64,000 nucleotides of DNA from an uncultured Massilia sp. (GTDB taxonomy: Bacteria > Pseudomonadota > Gammaproteobacteria > Burkholderiales > Burkholderiaceae_D), in contig NZ_CAJYEB010000041.1 in NCBI RefSeq assembly GCF_913773735.1, forward strand, positions 1-64,000. The letters run 5' to 3'. Positions 1 to 8,815 of this stretch are shown here, in pieces. The first letter of the stretch is position 1, and each line of letters starts with the position of its first letter. The notes under the pieces were generated by a model. It saw nothing but the letters and a program-made list of their open reading frames with translations. It was not told the origin of the DNA and did not search any database. The translations under genes were made by a program, and so were the position numbers.

Positions 1-32
1 ACGCGTTCAGGCACCGCAAAACAACCGCGGCA

Positions 33-1199
33 TCAGCCCCGTTTCACGACACCCGCATTCAGCGCGATCACGATCCCCGACACCGACAGCACGCCCAGCG
101 CCACCGCGATATTGCTGTGCGCCGCGATCGAGCCGATGAGCGGCGGCGCCAGCAGCAGCCCCGCGTAGCCGAGCGTGGCCACCGCCGCCAGCCCGCCGCC
201 GGCCGACATGCCGGGCACGCGCGCGGCCGCCGAGAAGATCACCGGCACCACGTTCGCCGCGCTCAGGCCGACCAGCGCGAAGCCCAGCGCCGACAGCAGG
301 AAGTGCGTGCTCGCCACCGCCAGCGCCAGCCCGGCGCACATGCCGATGCCGCCGGCCGCCATCATGCGCGCCGCGCCGAAGCGCAGCACCAGGCGGTCGC
401 CGGCGAAGCGGCAGGCCGCCATCGTGACCGAGAACGCCGAATAGCCGAGGGCCGCCGATGCCGGATCGGCGCCGGTGCGCTCGGTCAGCAGCAGCGCGCT
501 CCAGTCGACCAGCGCGCCCTCGATGGCGAAGCACAGCAGCGCCAGCAGGCCGAGGAACAGCGCCGGGCCGCGCGGCACGGCGAAGTGGCTGCCGTGCGCG
601 GACGGCGCCGCCGCCAGGATGTGGCGCGCGCACAGCGCCACCGCCAGCGCGACCAGCACGCCGGCCGCCAGCGCGCCGCGGCCGTCGCCGAAGCCGGCGC
701 CGATCACGATGCCGCCGAGGACCGCGCCGAGCAGCCCGCCCAGGCTGTAGAAGCCGTGGAACGACGACATGGTCGGGATGCCGCGCGCGCTCTCGACCTC
801 GCTGGCATTGGTGTTCATCGACACGTCCAGCAGGCCGTTGCTGGCGCCGAAGGCGAAGGCGGCCACGAACAGCGGGACCACGTCGCCCACGTTCATCAGC
901 AGCGCGCTGGTGACGGCGAACATCCAGCCGCTGGCCAGCACCACGGCGCGCGTGCCCCAGCGCCCCGACAGCCAGCCGGACAGCGGCATCGCGGCGATCG
1001 CGCCGCCGGCGATCGTCAGCAGCAGGAAGCCGAGCGTGCCGGTGGCGATGCCGGCGCGCGCCTGCACCAGCGGCACGTGGGCGGCCCACAGGCCGATGCC
1101 GGCGCCGTTGAGCAGGAACACCAGCGAGATCGCCCAGCGCGCCGCTTCCACGCGTGCCGGCGCCGGCGCCAGCGCGCCCGGTTCGTGCAGCGCCGTCAT
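33..1199 (-). CDS. MFS transporter, YbjJ-like
   Basis: This encodes a 388-residue major facilitator superfamily permease with about 12 hydrophobic helices. The segment GLLDVSMNTNA followed by FHGFYSLGG resembles the E. coli YbjJ branch of the family, as does a later acidic/tryptophan pair in AIEGALVDWSALL. The substrate cannot be read from sequence; sugars or small metabolites are possible given its partner. Its start overlaps the stop of the upstream DeoR-family regulator gene by 4 bp, so the two are almost certainly translated together, and the regulator probably controls this transporter. The length is normal for the family. Family assignment is firm; substrate is unknown. Confidence 0.85.
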   Translation of the reverse strand: MTALHEPGALAPAPARVEAARWAISLVFLLNGAGIGLWAAHVPLVQARAGIATGTLGFLLLTIAGGAIAAMPLSGWLSGRWGTRAVVLASGWMFAVTSALLMNVGDVVPLFVAAFAFGASNGLLDVSMNTNASEVESARGIPTMSSFHGFYSLGGLLGAVLGGIVIGAGFGDGRGALAAGVLVALAVALCARHILAAAPSAHGSHFAVPRGPALFLGLLALLCFAIEGALVDWSALLLTERTGADPASAALGYSAFSVTMAACRFAGDRLVLRFGAARMMAAGGIGMCAGLALAVASTHFLLSALGFALVGLSAANVVPVIFSAAARVPGMSAGGGLAAVATLGYAGLLLAPPLIGSIAAHSNIAVALGVLSVSGIVIALNAGVVKRG

Positions 1200-1975
1200 G
1201 CCCTGCCTCCTTCCGCCAGCACGATGTCGGGCGCGCGCTCGGCGCGGCGCAGGCGCGCCAGCACGTCGGGCGCGGCGTCGGCTTCCAGCACCAGTTGGTC
1301 GACCTCGGCCAGCGGCGCGATCAGGAACGGCGCCGGCGCCTCCAGGCGCTCGTTCAGCACGGCCACCACGCGCCGGCTGGCCGCGGCCAGCATCGCGCCC
1401 TTGACCTCGGCCTCCTCGGCATCGCTGGCGCCCAGGCCACGGTCGGCCTCGACGCTGCAGGCGCCGACCACGGCCAGGTTGACGCGCAGCTTGCGGATCT
1501 CCGCCGCCGTGTGCGCGCCCAGCACCGCGCCGGCATGGCCGGAATACGTCCCGCCCAGCAGCATCACGCGCGTGGCGCGCAGGTGGCCCAGCTCGAGCGC
1601 GATGCGCGGGCTGTTGGTGATGACGGCGGCGGCCTGCCCGTCCTCGAGCAGGCGCACGAAGGCGAGGTTGGTGGTGCCGGCGTCGACCAGCACGGTGTCG
1701 CCCGGCCGCACGCTGCGCGCCAGCGCCCGCGCCAGCAGGCCCTTGCGGGCGGCGTCGGCATCGGCGCGCTGGCCGAAGCTGGGCTCGGCGCGCGTGCGCC
1801 GCATGGCGCCGCCATGGACGCGGCGCAGCAGGCCGGCCGCGTCCAGGTCGCGCAGGTCGCGGCGGATGGTGTCTTCCGACGTCTGGAAACGCTGCGCCAG
1901 CTCGGCGGCCAGCACCTTTCCCTGCCGGTCGACCGTCTCCACGATCAATTGCCGGCGCTCTTCGGCGAGTTGCAT
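1196..1975 (-). CDS. DeoR/GlpR-family transcriptional regulator
   Basis: This is a 259-residue DeoR-type repressor. The N-terminal winged helix-turn-helix runs through residues 1-55 (AAELAQRFQTSEDTIRRDL, then the typical RRVHGGA). It is followed by the sugar-phosphate-sensing DeoR C-terminal domain with VDAGTTNLAF. I chose the ATG at 1975 because AGGAGG lies 7 nt upstream of it; an in-frame ATG at 1999 lacks a comparable site. It is the first gene of a two-gene unit with the MFS transporter, with 4 bp overlap. The effector is probably a phosphorylated sugar or similar metabolite by family analogy, but nothing in the sequence identifies it. Confidence 0.88.
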   Translation of the reverse strand: MQLAEERRQLIVETVDRQGKVLAAELAQRFQTSEDTIRRDLRDLDAAGLLRRVHGGAMRRTRAEPSFGQRADADAARKGLLARALARSVRPGDTVLVDAGTTNLAFVRLLEDGQAAAVITNSPRIALELGHLRATRVMLLGGTYSGHAGAVLGAHTAAEIRKLRVNLAVVGACSVEADRGLGASDAEEAEVKGAMLAAASRRVVAVLNERLEAPAPFLIAPLAEVDQLVLEADAAPDVLARLRRAERAPDIVLAEGGRA

Positions 1976-2173
1976 ATGGTGTCCTCCTTGAACCTGCACT
2001 CTACCGGTTTACGCACGAACATGCAAATTCACGCAAAAACCGGCAATCCTCGGCAGGCCAGCGGGCAGCGTGGCATCGGCCGTTCGTGGCCGCGCAGCCG
2101 CGCTTCGTGGCCGCGATTCCGTCATTGGTGCCGGCGCCGCCGCAGGACCGGTTTTCTGCTGCATACTCGCCGG

Positions 2174-3244
2174 ATGGAAGCCAACGACGACCACGACGCC
2201 ATCCCGACCCACCGCATGTGGCGCATCTATGCCTGCGGCTGGGCCGCCTACCTGCTGCTGCTGGCCCTGGCCCTGCAGTTCGACGGCCTGCGCAAGGGGC
2301 ACGTGGATTGGCGCTCGATCGCCCAGATGTTCGCCGTCAGCGGCCCGAACGCGCTGTTCCTCGCCCTGCTGTGGCCGCTGGGCGGCTGGCTCGAGCGGCG
2401 CGGCCTGTCGGGGGCCCGCATCTTCCTCGTCCACGGCGCCGGCGCGCTGGCCTATGCGGTGCTGTCCTACCTGGTCATGTGGCTGCTGTTCGGCTTCATC
2501 AAGCCGCTCGACTGGTACGTCTGGCCGATCCTGTACGCGATGATGACCTATGGCGTGATCGCCGCCCTGTTCCACATGGTGCGCAACAACGCCGCCCGCA
2601 AGCGCCAGGCCGCGGCCATGCAGCAGGCGCAGGCCCTGCTGGTGGCGGCCGAGCTGGACGCCCTGCGCAGCAAGCTCAATCCGCACTTCCTGTTCAATAC
2701 CCTGCATTCGATCATCGCCCTGACGCGGCGCGACCCGGCGGCGGCCGAGACGGCCCTGTTCCAGTTCTCGGACATGCTGCGCTACGTGCTCGACACCGAA
2801 AAGACCGGCAACGACCGCGTGCTGCTGGACGACGAGCTGGGCTTCGTGCGCGACTACCTGGAGCTGGAAAGCCTGCGCCTGGGCGCGCGCCTGCGCGTCG
2901 ACTGGGAGCTCGACGATGCGGCCGGCGGCCTGACCCTGCCCGCGCTGTCGCTGCAGCCGCTGGTCGAGAACAGCATCAAGCACGCGTTCAATCCGCACAG
3001 CCGTCCCGGGCGCCTGCTGATCCGCTCGCGCGTCGACGGCGGCGCCAACGCGCTGACGCTGACCGTGGGCGACGACGGCCCCGGCGCCGACCCGGCCGCC
3101 GTGCACGCCTCGCGCGGCCTGGGCATCCGCACCGTCGACCGCCGCCTACGGCTCGCCTACGGTCCGCGCGGCGGCCTGGCGATCGCGACGGCGCCGGGCG
3201 CCGGCTTCACCGTCACCATGTCGATCCCCCTGCAACCCGCATGA
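2174..3244 (+). CDS. LytS-type sensor histidine kinase
   Basis: This 356-residue membrane kinase of the LytS/YehU (His_kinase) family has four hydrophobic segments at about residues 17-35, 53-70, 82-105 and 115-133. A short linker leads to the phosphoacceptor motif LNPHFLFNTLHSII with His171. The ATP-binding N box is in LQPLVENSIKHAF and a glycine-rich box follows near DDGPGADP. No periplasmic sensor domain is present, so the signal is probably sensed in or at the membrane. The start is the ATG at 2174; longer in-frame extensions upstream read through non-coding sequence. The cognate LytTR regulator begins 13 bp after the stop, so the pair forms one operon. Confidence 0.88.
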   Translation: MEANDDHDAIPTHRMWRIYACGWAAYLLLLALALQFDGLRKGHVDWRSIAQMFAVSGPNALFLALLWPLGGWLERRGLSGARIFLVHGAGALAYAVLSYLVMWLLFGFIKPLDWYVWPILYAMMTYGVIAALFHMVRNNAARKRQAAAMQQAQALLVAAELDALRSKLNPHFLFNTLHSIIALTRRDPAAAETALFQFSDMLRYVLDTEKTGNDRVLLDDELGFVRDYLELESLRLGARLRVDWELDDAAGGLTLPALSLQPLVENSIKHAFNPHSRPGRLLIRSRVDGGANALTLTVGDDGPGADPAAVHASRGLGIRTVDRRLRLAYGPRGGLAIATAPGAGFTVTMSIPLQPA

Positions 3245-3257
3245 AGGAACCATCCGC

Positions 3258-4001
3258 ATGACTGTCCGCACCGTGTTCATCGCCGAGGACGAGCCGCTGG
3301 CGCGCGACGTGCTGCGCGACGCCGTGTATGCGCATCCCGGCCTGCGCCTGGCCGGCGAGGCCGCCGACGGCGCCAGTGCGCTGGCCCGGATCGAATGCAT
3401 CCGCCCGCAGATCGTCTTCATGGACATCCAGATGCCCGAGATGACGGGCCTGGAAGTGCTGCGCCGCCTGAGCTTCACGCCGGCCATCGTGTTCACCACG
3501 GCCTACGACCAGTACGCCGTCACGGCCTTCGAGCTGAACGCCGTCGACTACCTGCTCAAACCCTTTACCCGCGCGCGCTTCGACGCCGCGGTGGCGCGCC
3601 TGCTGGAGGCCCCCGCCCCGTCGCGCGAGGCGCTGGGCGCCGCCCTGGATGCGGCCGCGCACCCGGCGCCGGGACGCATCGAGCGCATCCTGGTGCGCGA
3701 CCGCGGCCAGATCTTCCCGCTGGCCACGCGCGAGATCGCCTACCTGAAGGCCGACGCCAAGTACACGGCGATCACCGCGCGCGGCCAGACCTTCCTGGTC
3801 CGGATCGGGATTTCCGAACTGGAGGCGCAGCTGGACCCGGCGCGCTTCATGCGCATCCACCGCTCGGCGCTGGTCAACCTGGATTTCGTCGAGGCGATGA
3901 AGGCGGACGACCAGTCGCAACTGGTGATCCGGATGCGCGACGGCGCCGTATTGACGGCCAGCCGGGAAGCATCGAAGGTGCTGCGGGACATGGCGATCTG
4001 A
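3258..4001 (+). CDS. LytTR-family response regulator
   Basis: This 247-residue regulator has a CheY-like receiver at residues 1-120, with acidic pocket E10/D11, phosphoacceptor Asp56 in FMDIQMPEM, and the conserved Lys in YLLKPF. A LytTR DNA-binding domain follows at about 140-247 (IAYLKADAKYTAI ... RIHRSALVN). LytTR proteins bind DNA as direct repeats and often control surface or polysaccharide genes. It lies 13 bp downstream of the LytS-type kinase and should be its partner. The target genes are not evident; the symporter gene downstream has its own -10 element and may or may not be a target. Confidence 0.9.
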   Translation: MTVRTVFIAEDEPLARDVLRDAVYAHPGLRLAGEAADGASALARIECIRPQIVFMDIQMPEMTGLEVLRRLSFTPAIVFTTAYDQYAVTAFELNAVDYLLKPFTRARFDAAVARLLEAPAPSREALGAALDAAAHPAPGRIERILVRDRGQIFPLATREIAYLKADAKYTAITARGQTFLVRIGISELEAQLDPARFMRIHRSALVNLDFVEAMKADDQSQLVIRMRDGAVLTASREASKVLRDMAI

Positions 4002-4128
4002 CGCATCCGGGGGCTCCGGGCGCACCATCGTCGCCCATCGCCGCCCCCGTTTGTGGCATCCCGGCCACCCCGCGCCGACCATCCCGCCATCCCCGCATAA
4101 AATCGATCCGCCGGCCGATATCTGCCGC

Positions 4129-4134
4129 TATAAT
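4129..4134 (+). promoter_or_regulatory. -10 element upstream of the symporter gene
   Basis: A perfect TATAAT lies 54 bp before the symporter start in the 186-bp gap after the LytTR gene. No good -35 hexamer sits 16-18 bp upstream, so the call is tentative. Confidence 0.35.
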
Positions 4135-4187
4135 CCGGAATTTTTCCAGTCCGAAATTCCATCTTCGCCGCCGGGGGCACGCACGCA

Positions 4188-5645
4188 ATGAACACTATCC
4201 TGATCTGGTCCGTCGCACTCTACCTGCTCGGCACGCTCGGCCTGGGCGTCTGGGCCGGCTCCCGGATCAAGAACACCGCCGACTTCGCCGTCGCGGGACG
4301 CAGCCTGCCGCTGGTCATGGTCATCACGACCACCTTCGCCACCTGGTTCGGCGCCGAGACCGTGATGGGCATCCCGGCCAAGTTCGTGCAGGGCGGACTG
4401 GGCGCGCTGGTCGAGGACCCGTTCGGCGCCGGCACCTGCCTGATCCTGGTCGGCCTGTTCTTCGCCGCCCGCCTGTACAAGCTGAACCTGCTCACCATCG
4501 GCGACTACTACCGCGCGCGCTACGGCAAGGGCATCGAAGTGTTCTGCTCGGCGGCGATCATCCTGTCCTACCTGGGCTGGGTCGCGGCGCAGATCACCGC
4601 GCTGGGCCTGGTGTTCTCGGTGCTGACCGGCGGCGCGATGTCGGAGACGGCCGGCATGATCGTCGGCACGCTCGCCGTGCTGATCTACGTGGTCGTGGGC
4701 GGCTTCCTGGCGGTGGCGATCACCGACTTCATCCAGATGATCGTGCTGGTGGTGGGCCTGTCGGTCATCGCCGTGTTCTCGGCCAAGCTGGCCGGCGGCA
4801 CCGGCGTCGTGATCGACATGGCGCACCGCGCCGACCTCTGGAAATTCCTGCCGGAAGCGAAGTTCACCGACGTCGCCTTCTTCGTCGGCTCGGCCGTGAC
4901 CATGATGCTGGGTTCGATCCCGCAGCAGGACGTGTACCAGCGCGTGATGTCGGCCAACAGCGCCCCGACCGCGCGCGCCGGCGCCGTGATCGGCGGCGCC
5001 AGCTACATCCTGTTCGCCTTCGTGCCGATGTTCATCGTCGCCTGCGCCGTCATCGTGATGGGCAACGATGCGATGGAAATGGCCAAGAACGACTACCAGC
5101 GCGTGCTGCCGACCTTCGTGATGACGCAGATGCCGCTGGTCATGCAGATCCTGTTCTTCGGCGCCCTGCTGTCGGCGATCAAGAGCACCTCGTCGGCCAC
5201 GCTGCTGGCCCCGGCCACCAGCTTCGTCGAGAACATCCTCAAGAACCTGCGCCCGGAAATGAAGGACCGCCAGCAGCTGCTGGCGATGCGCATCACCATC
5301 GTGCTGTTCGCCGCCATGGTGCTGGCCTACGCGATCGCGATGCGCGGCACCTCGATCTACGACATGGTGTCCTCGGCCTACCAGGTCACGCTGGTCGGCG
5401 CCTTCGTGCCACTGGTGATGGGCCTGTACTGGCAGCGCGCCACCACCCAGGGCGCGATCCTGTCGATCGGCGCCGGCATCGCCACCTGGGTCCTGTTCTT
5501 CCCGCAGATTTCCACGCTCGGCGAGGCGTTCCCGGGCCAGCTGGCGGGATTGATCGCGGCGTTCGCCGGCATGATCGCGGGGTCGCTGGCGCCGCAGGTG
5601 CTGAAGAACCGCCACGAGGCGCACAAGACGGCGCTCAGCGTGTAA
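4188..5645 (+). CDS. Sodium:solute symporter (SSS family)
   Basis: This 485-residue protein has about 13 hydrophobic segments typical of sodium/solute symporters. Family marks include GSRIKNTADFAVAGRSLP in the first cytoplasmic loop, TIGDYYRARYG, and the long VVGGFLAVAITDFIQM helix. Members import proline, choline, pantothenate, sugars or other organic solutes using the sodium gradient. The substrate is not determined by sequence alone. It ends tail to tail with puuA, separated by a repeat element, so a role in polyamine or amino-acid supply is only a suggestion from proximity. Length and start are normal. Confidence 0.85.
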   Translation: MNTILIWSVALYLLGTLGLGVWAGSRIKNTADFAVAGRSLPLVMVITTTFATWFGAETVMGIPAKFVQGGLGALVEDPFGAGTCLILVGLFFAARLYKLNLLTIGDYYRARYGKGIEVFCSAAIILSYLGWVAAQITALGLVFSVLTGGAMSETAGMIVGTLAVLIYVVVGGFLAVAITDFIQMIVLVVGLSVIAVFSAKLAGGTGVVIDMAHRADLWKFLPEAKFTDVAFFVGSAVTMMLGSIPQQDVYQRVMSANSAPTARAGAVIGGASYILFAFVPMFIVACAVIVMGNDAMEMAKNDYQRVLPTFVMTQMPLVMQILFFGALLSAIKSTSSATLLAPATSFVENILKNLRPEMKDRQQLLAMRITIVLFAAMVLAYAIAMRGTSIYDMVSSAYQVTLVGAFVPLVMGLYWQRATTQGAILSIGAGIATWVLFFPQISTLGEAFPGQLAGLIAAFAGMIAGSLAPQVLKNRHEAHKTALSV

Positions 5646-5665
5646 GCGCCGGGCGCGGCCTGGCT

Positions 5666-5764
5666 GGTGCGCACGGGGTGCGCACCCTACGTGGGGGTCA
5701 GCGCCCGGTGTCGATTCTCGAGGGCTCCGACCCCGGTGCTTGCCGGTGCCCGTAGGGTGGGCAC
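5666..5764. repeat. Composite extragenic palindrome between symporter gene and puuA
   Basis: The left end contains GTGCGCACGGGGTGCGCACC followed by CTACG. The right end is CGTAGGGTGGGCAC, roughly its inverse. Between them lies an imperfect palindrome bounded by GGGGTC (5694-5699) and GACCCC (5729-5734). The same composite occurs at 12237-12315. It fills the gap between two convergent genes. Confidence 0.8.
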
Positions 5765-5769
5765 GACAA

Positions 5770-7140
5770 TTACACGTGCAGCAGCAGGTGCTCGCGCTCC
5801 CACGGACTGATGACCTGCATGAACTCCTGGTGCTCGAGTTCCTTCACCGCCGAGTACACGTCGATGAAGCGCTCGCCCAGGATGTCGCGCAGGCGGTCCT
5901 CGCCGCGCAGCAGGCCCAGGGCTTCGGGCAGGCCCTGCGGGAGCTGCACGCTCATCTTGTAGGCATTGCCTTCCACCATCGGCGTCGGCTCGATCTGTTC
6001 CGTCATGCCCAGGTAGCCGCAGGCCAGCGTGACGGCCAGCGCCAGGTAGGGGTTGGCGTCGGCGCCGATCACGCGGTTCTCCACGCGGCGGTCCTGCGAG
6101 CCCGACACCGGCACGCGGATGCCGACCGTGCGGTTGTCCACGCCCCACTGCAGGTTGATCGGCGCGGCCGTGTGGCGCACGATGCGGCGGTAGGAATTCA
6201 CGTAGGGCGCGACGATCGCCATCGCCGACGGCATGTATTTCTGCAGGCCGCCGATGTACCAGCGGAACAGCTCGGACGGCGAACCGTCCTCGTTGCTGAA
6301 GATGTTCAGGCCGGTCGCGGCGTCGACCACGCTCTGGTGCACGTGCATGGCGCTGCCCGGCTCGCCGGCCATCGGCTTGGCCATGAAGGTGGCGTACATG
6401 TCGTGCTTGAGGGCCGCCTCGCGCAGCGTGCGCTTGAAGTAGAACACCTTGTCGGCCAGGCCCAGCGGCTCGCCGTGCTGGAAGTTGATTTCCATCTGGC
6501 CGGCGCCGATCTCATGGATCAGCGTGTCGACGTCCAGGCCCATCATGTCGCAGTAGTCGTAGATGTCCTCGAACAGCGGGTCGAACTCGTTGACGGCGTC
6601 GATGCTGTAGACCTGGCGGCTGGTCTCGGAACGGCCGCTGCGGCCGATCGGCGCGGCCAGCGGCAGGTCGGGGTCGATGTTCTTGGCGGTCAGGTAGAAC
6701 TCGAGTTCGGGCGCCACCAGCGGATTCCAGCCCTTCTGCGTGTACAGCTTGAGCACGCGGCGCAGCACGCTGCGCGGGGCGAAGTCGACCAGGCGGCCGT
6801 CGGCGAAATAACAGTCGTGGATCACCTGCGCGGTCGGGTCGACGGCCCACGGCACCATCGTGATCGTGCCCGGGTCGGCCTTCAGGATCATGTCGCGGTC
6901 GGTGGTCGAGATCGCGCGGTCGAAGGCGTCGTCGGCTTCCGGCGAATTGCCGGTGACGGTCATGCCCAGCACGATTTCCGGCAGGCGCATGCCGCGCTCT
7001 TCGGTGAATTTCACGCGCGGCAGGATCTTGCCGCGCGCCACGCCGGTCAGGTCGGGCACCAGGCATTCGATTTCGGTGACTCGCTTGCCGTTGAGCCACT
7101 CGTCCATGTCGTTGTAGGAAAAATTGTCGCGGATAGCCAT
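5770..7140 (-). CDS. puuA: Glutamine synthetase family protein, probable gamma-glutamylputrescine synthetase
   Basis: This 456-residue protein carries the glutamine synthetase fold. It has an N-terminal beta-grasp domain and the catalytic barrel with LIHEIGAGQMEINF, the ATP-site segment GSAMHVHQSV and NRTVGIRVP. The shorter length and the neighbouring gamma-glutamyl hydrolase point to the PuuA-like branch, which ligates glutamate to putrescine in polyamine catabolism, rather than to housekeeping GlnA. I took the ATG at 7140 (MAIRDNFSYNDMDEWL) because the upstream extension lacks family similarity. It lies 115 bp downstream of puuD on the same strand, so the two are probably co-transcribed. 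Other amine substrates (ethanolamine, spermidine) cannot be excluded. Confidence 0.8.
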   Translation of the reverse strand: MAIRDNFSYNDMDEWLNGKRVTEIECLVPDLTGVARGKILPRVKFTEERGMRLPEIVLGMTVTGNSPEADDAFDRAISTTDRDMILKADPGTITMVPWAVDPTAQVIHDCYFADGRLVDFAPRSVLRRVLKLYTQKGWNPLVAPELEFYLTAKNIDPDLPLAAPIGRSGRSETSRQVYSIDAVNEFDPLFEDIYDYCDMMGLDVDTLIHEIGAGQMEINFQHGEPLGLADKVFYFKRTLREAALKHDMYATFMAKPMAGEPGSAMHVHQSVVDAATGLNIFSNEDGSPSELFRWYIGGLQKYMPSAMAIVAPYVNSYRRIVRHTAAPINLQWGVDNRTVGIRVPVSGSQDRRVENRVIGADANPYLALAVTLACGYLGMTEQIEPTPMVEGNAYKMSVQLPQGLPEALGLLRGEDRLRDILGERFIDVYSAVKELEHQEFMQVISPWEREHLLLHV

Positions 7141-7255
7141 GTTCTTTTCTCTGTTCGTGAATAGGGGCGGGCATGCGCAGGCGCATGCGCCGCGGGAGTG
7201 ACGATGGAACAGGGAAGCTAGGGAACCGGGCAGACCGCCCATTTTTCGGTGGCGG

Positions 7256-8026
7256 TCATGCGCTGTCCCGTTTTCTTTCCTGCTTGGCGGCCTGGTAGGC
7301 GCGGCAGGCATTGCCGAACGCACCGAACATCTTCATCGAGTGCGGGTTGTGCACGATGCGCCATTCCGGATGCCATTGCACGGCCAGCGTGAAGCCGGGC
7401 GCCTGCCCCACGGTGAAGGCTTCCACCAGTCCATCCTCGGCCGTCGCTTCGACCACCAGGCCGGCCGCCAGTTCGTTGACGCCCTGGCCGTGCAGCGAGT
7501 TCACGGGAATCTCGTGCGCGCCCAGGATGCCGTGCAGCGTGCCGCCCTCGACCAGCTTGACCTTGTGCGCGTCGCCGTACTGCTCGTCCATGCCCAGCTC
7601 GGGGTTCTCGCGGTGGTCGAACTTGCCCGGCACCGCCTGCACCGCCTGGTGCAGGCTGCCGCCCAGCGCCACGTTCATCTCCTGGAAGCCGCGGCAGATC
7701 GCGATGATCGGGATGCCCCGCTCCACCGCCGCGCGGATCAGCGGCAGCGTGGTCTGGTCGCGCGCCGGGTCCTGCGGCAGCGACGGGTCGAGCACGTCTT
7801 CCGAGTAATAGCTCGGATGCACGTTCGACGCCGAACCGGTCAGCATGATGCCGTCGCACAGGTCGAGCATCGTCTCGAGGTCGAGCGATGCGCCCAGCGA
7901 GGGCAGGATCATCGGCGCGCAGTCGGCGCCGAGCACGATGGCGTCGACATACTTGTGCTGGGCCGCGTGGTACGGATGTTCGCCGAAGTCGCGGGTGCAA
8001 GCGGGGACGATAACGATCGGGCGCAT
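7256..8026 (-). CDS. puuD: Gamma-glutamyl-gamma-aminobutyrate hydrolase (class I glutamine amidotransferase fold)
   Basis: This 256-residue protein has the catalytic triad of the PuuD family: nucleophile Cys111 in IIAICRGFQEMNV and the His219/Glu221 pair in LAVQWHPEWR. The nucleophile-elbow helix and the GSASNVHPSYY loop are typical. It hydrolyses gamma-glutamyl-GABA to GABA and glutamate in the glutamylated putrescine pathway. The ATG at 8026 gives the family start MRPIVIVPACTRD. puuA follows on the same strand and gabD lies nearby on the other strand, completing the putrescine to GABA to succinate end of the route. PuuB and PuuC equivalents are not in this window. Confidence 0.85.
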   Translation of the reverse strand: MRPIVIVPACTRDFGEHPYHAAQHKYVDAIVLGADCAPMILPSLGASLDLETMLDLCDGIMLTGSASNVHPSYYSEDVLDPSLPQDPARDQTTLPLIRAAVERGIPIIAICRGFQEMNVALGGSLHQAVQAVPGKFDHRENPELGMDEQYGDAHKVKLVEGGTLHGILGAHEIPVNSLHGQGVNELAAGLVVEATAEDGLVEAFTVGQAPGFTLAVQWHPEWRIVHNPHSMKMFGAFGNACRAYQAAKQERKRDSA

Positions 8027-8337
8027 GGTCTCTACCTTTGTACAGTGGAACGCACGCGGATCCTCGCGAACCGCCCGGGTCCGCATGCGAGTGGCCGTTG
8101 TCCCGGCGGGCGAACGCGTCGCCAACGATGCTTTTCTTCCGGGAATCTGCTGGTAAAAGATTTCTTTTCTCAGAAACCAGTAGCAAAATCATAACGCCAA
8201 CGCGAAAACGATGCCAACACAAACGGACGGCGCCTTGCCGCCGCCGTTCGGGCATACTAGGCTGGCACCGTTGCGCTGCACAGCAAAAAGACGTTTACAC
8301 ATCAAGATTCGTTTACACACCTGCCGCCGGAGCCGCC
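8027..8337. other. Divergent intergenic region puuD / small membrane protein gene
   Basis: This 311-bp space holds the puuD promoter on the minus strand (8188-8217). It also has an interrupted near-palindrome in the puuD leader around 8149-8185 (CTGGT ... ACCAG). Close to the plus-strand gene are two copies of CGTTTACACA, at 8292-8301 and 8310-8319. No further gene is visible. Confidence 0.5.
8188..8217 (-). promoter_or_regulatory. Sigma-70 promoter of puuD-puuA
   Basis: On the minus strand TTGGCA (8217-8212) and TATGAT (8193-8188) are separated by 18 bp, matching the consensus hexamers at 5 of 6 positions each. Transcription would begin near 8181, leaving a leader of about 155 nt before puuD. 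Confidence 0.6.
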
Positions 8338-8733
8338 ATGTACCTCGGACGCAAGCTGCTGTTCCTCTTCCTCGTGCCGGCCGCCGTGGTGGCCGCCGCC
8401 GCCGCGCTCGCCGCCCTGCACCAGCCGTCCGTGCCGCTGGCGGGATGGATCGCCGGCGGGGCCTTCTGCTACGCGACCTACGGCGTACTCGACTGGCTGG
8501 GCGACCTGCTGTTCCAGCGCGTGGCCCCGGTGCGCCCGCCGGCCGGCCGGCAACGCGCCGGCGCGCGGCGCTGGGCCCGCGGCGCCCTGTGGGGCGGGCT
8601 GGCCGCCATCGCGCTCGGCGGCGTGGCGGGCGTGGCATGGCTGGCGGGCCTGGGCACGGTCACGCTGCTGTTCGGCCTGGAAACCTGGTTCGTCGACCTG
8701 CGCTCCTGCGCGCCGGTCCGCGACTGCGCATGA
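8338..8733 (+). CDS. Small predicted membrane protein, unknown function
   Basis: This is a 131-residue reading frame starting MYLGRKLLFLFL. It has four hydrophobic stretches at about residues 7-27, 35-52, 80-101 and 104-118, separated by an arginine-rich loop (RPPAGRQRAGARRWARG). I do not recognise the family. Codon use and third-position GC resemble the neighbours, and the frame starts just after a purine-rich site (GGAG) 5 nt upstream, which supports it as a gene. It lies between puuD (divergent) and gabD (82 bp downstream, same strand) and could be co-transcribed with gabD, but nothing ties it to GABA metabolism. Confidence 0.55.
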   Translation: MYLGRKLLFLFLVPAAVVAAAAALAALHQPSVPLAGWIAGGAFCYATYGVLDWLGDLLFQRVAPVRPPAGRQRAGARRWARGALWGGLAAIALGGVAGVAWLAGLGTVTLLFGLETWFVDLRSCAPVRDCA

Positions 8734-8815
8734 GCGCACCCGCCGGGTAATCGTCCGGCCCCCCGCCGGCGCTTCGTGCTATCGTGGGCCGCCACCCGCC
8801 CGTGACGAGGAGCCC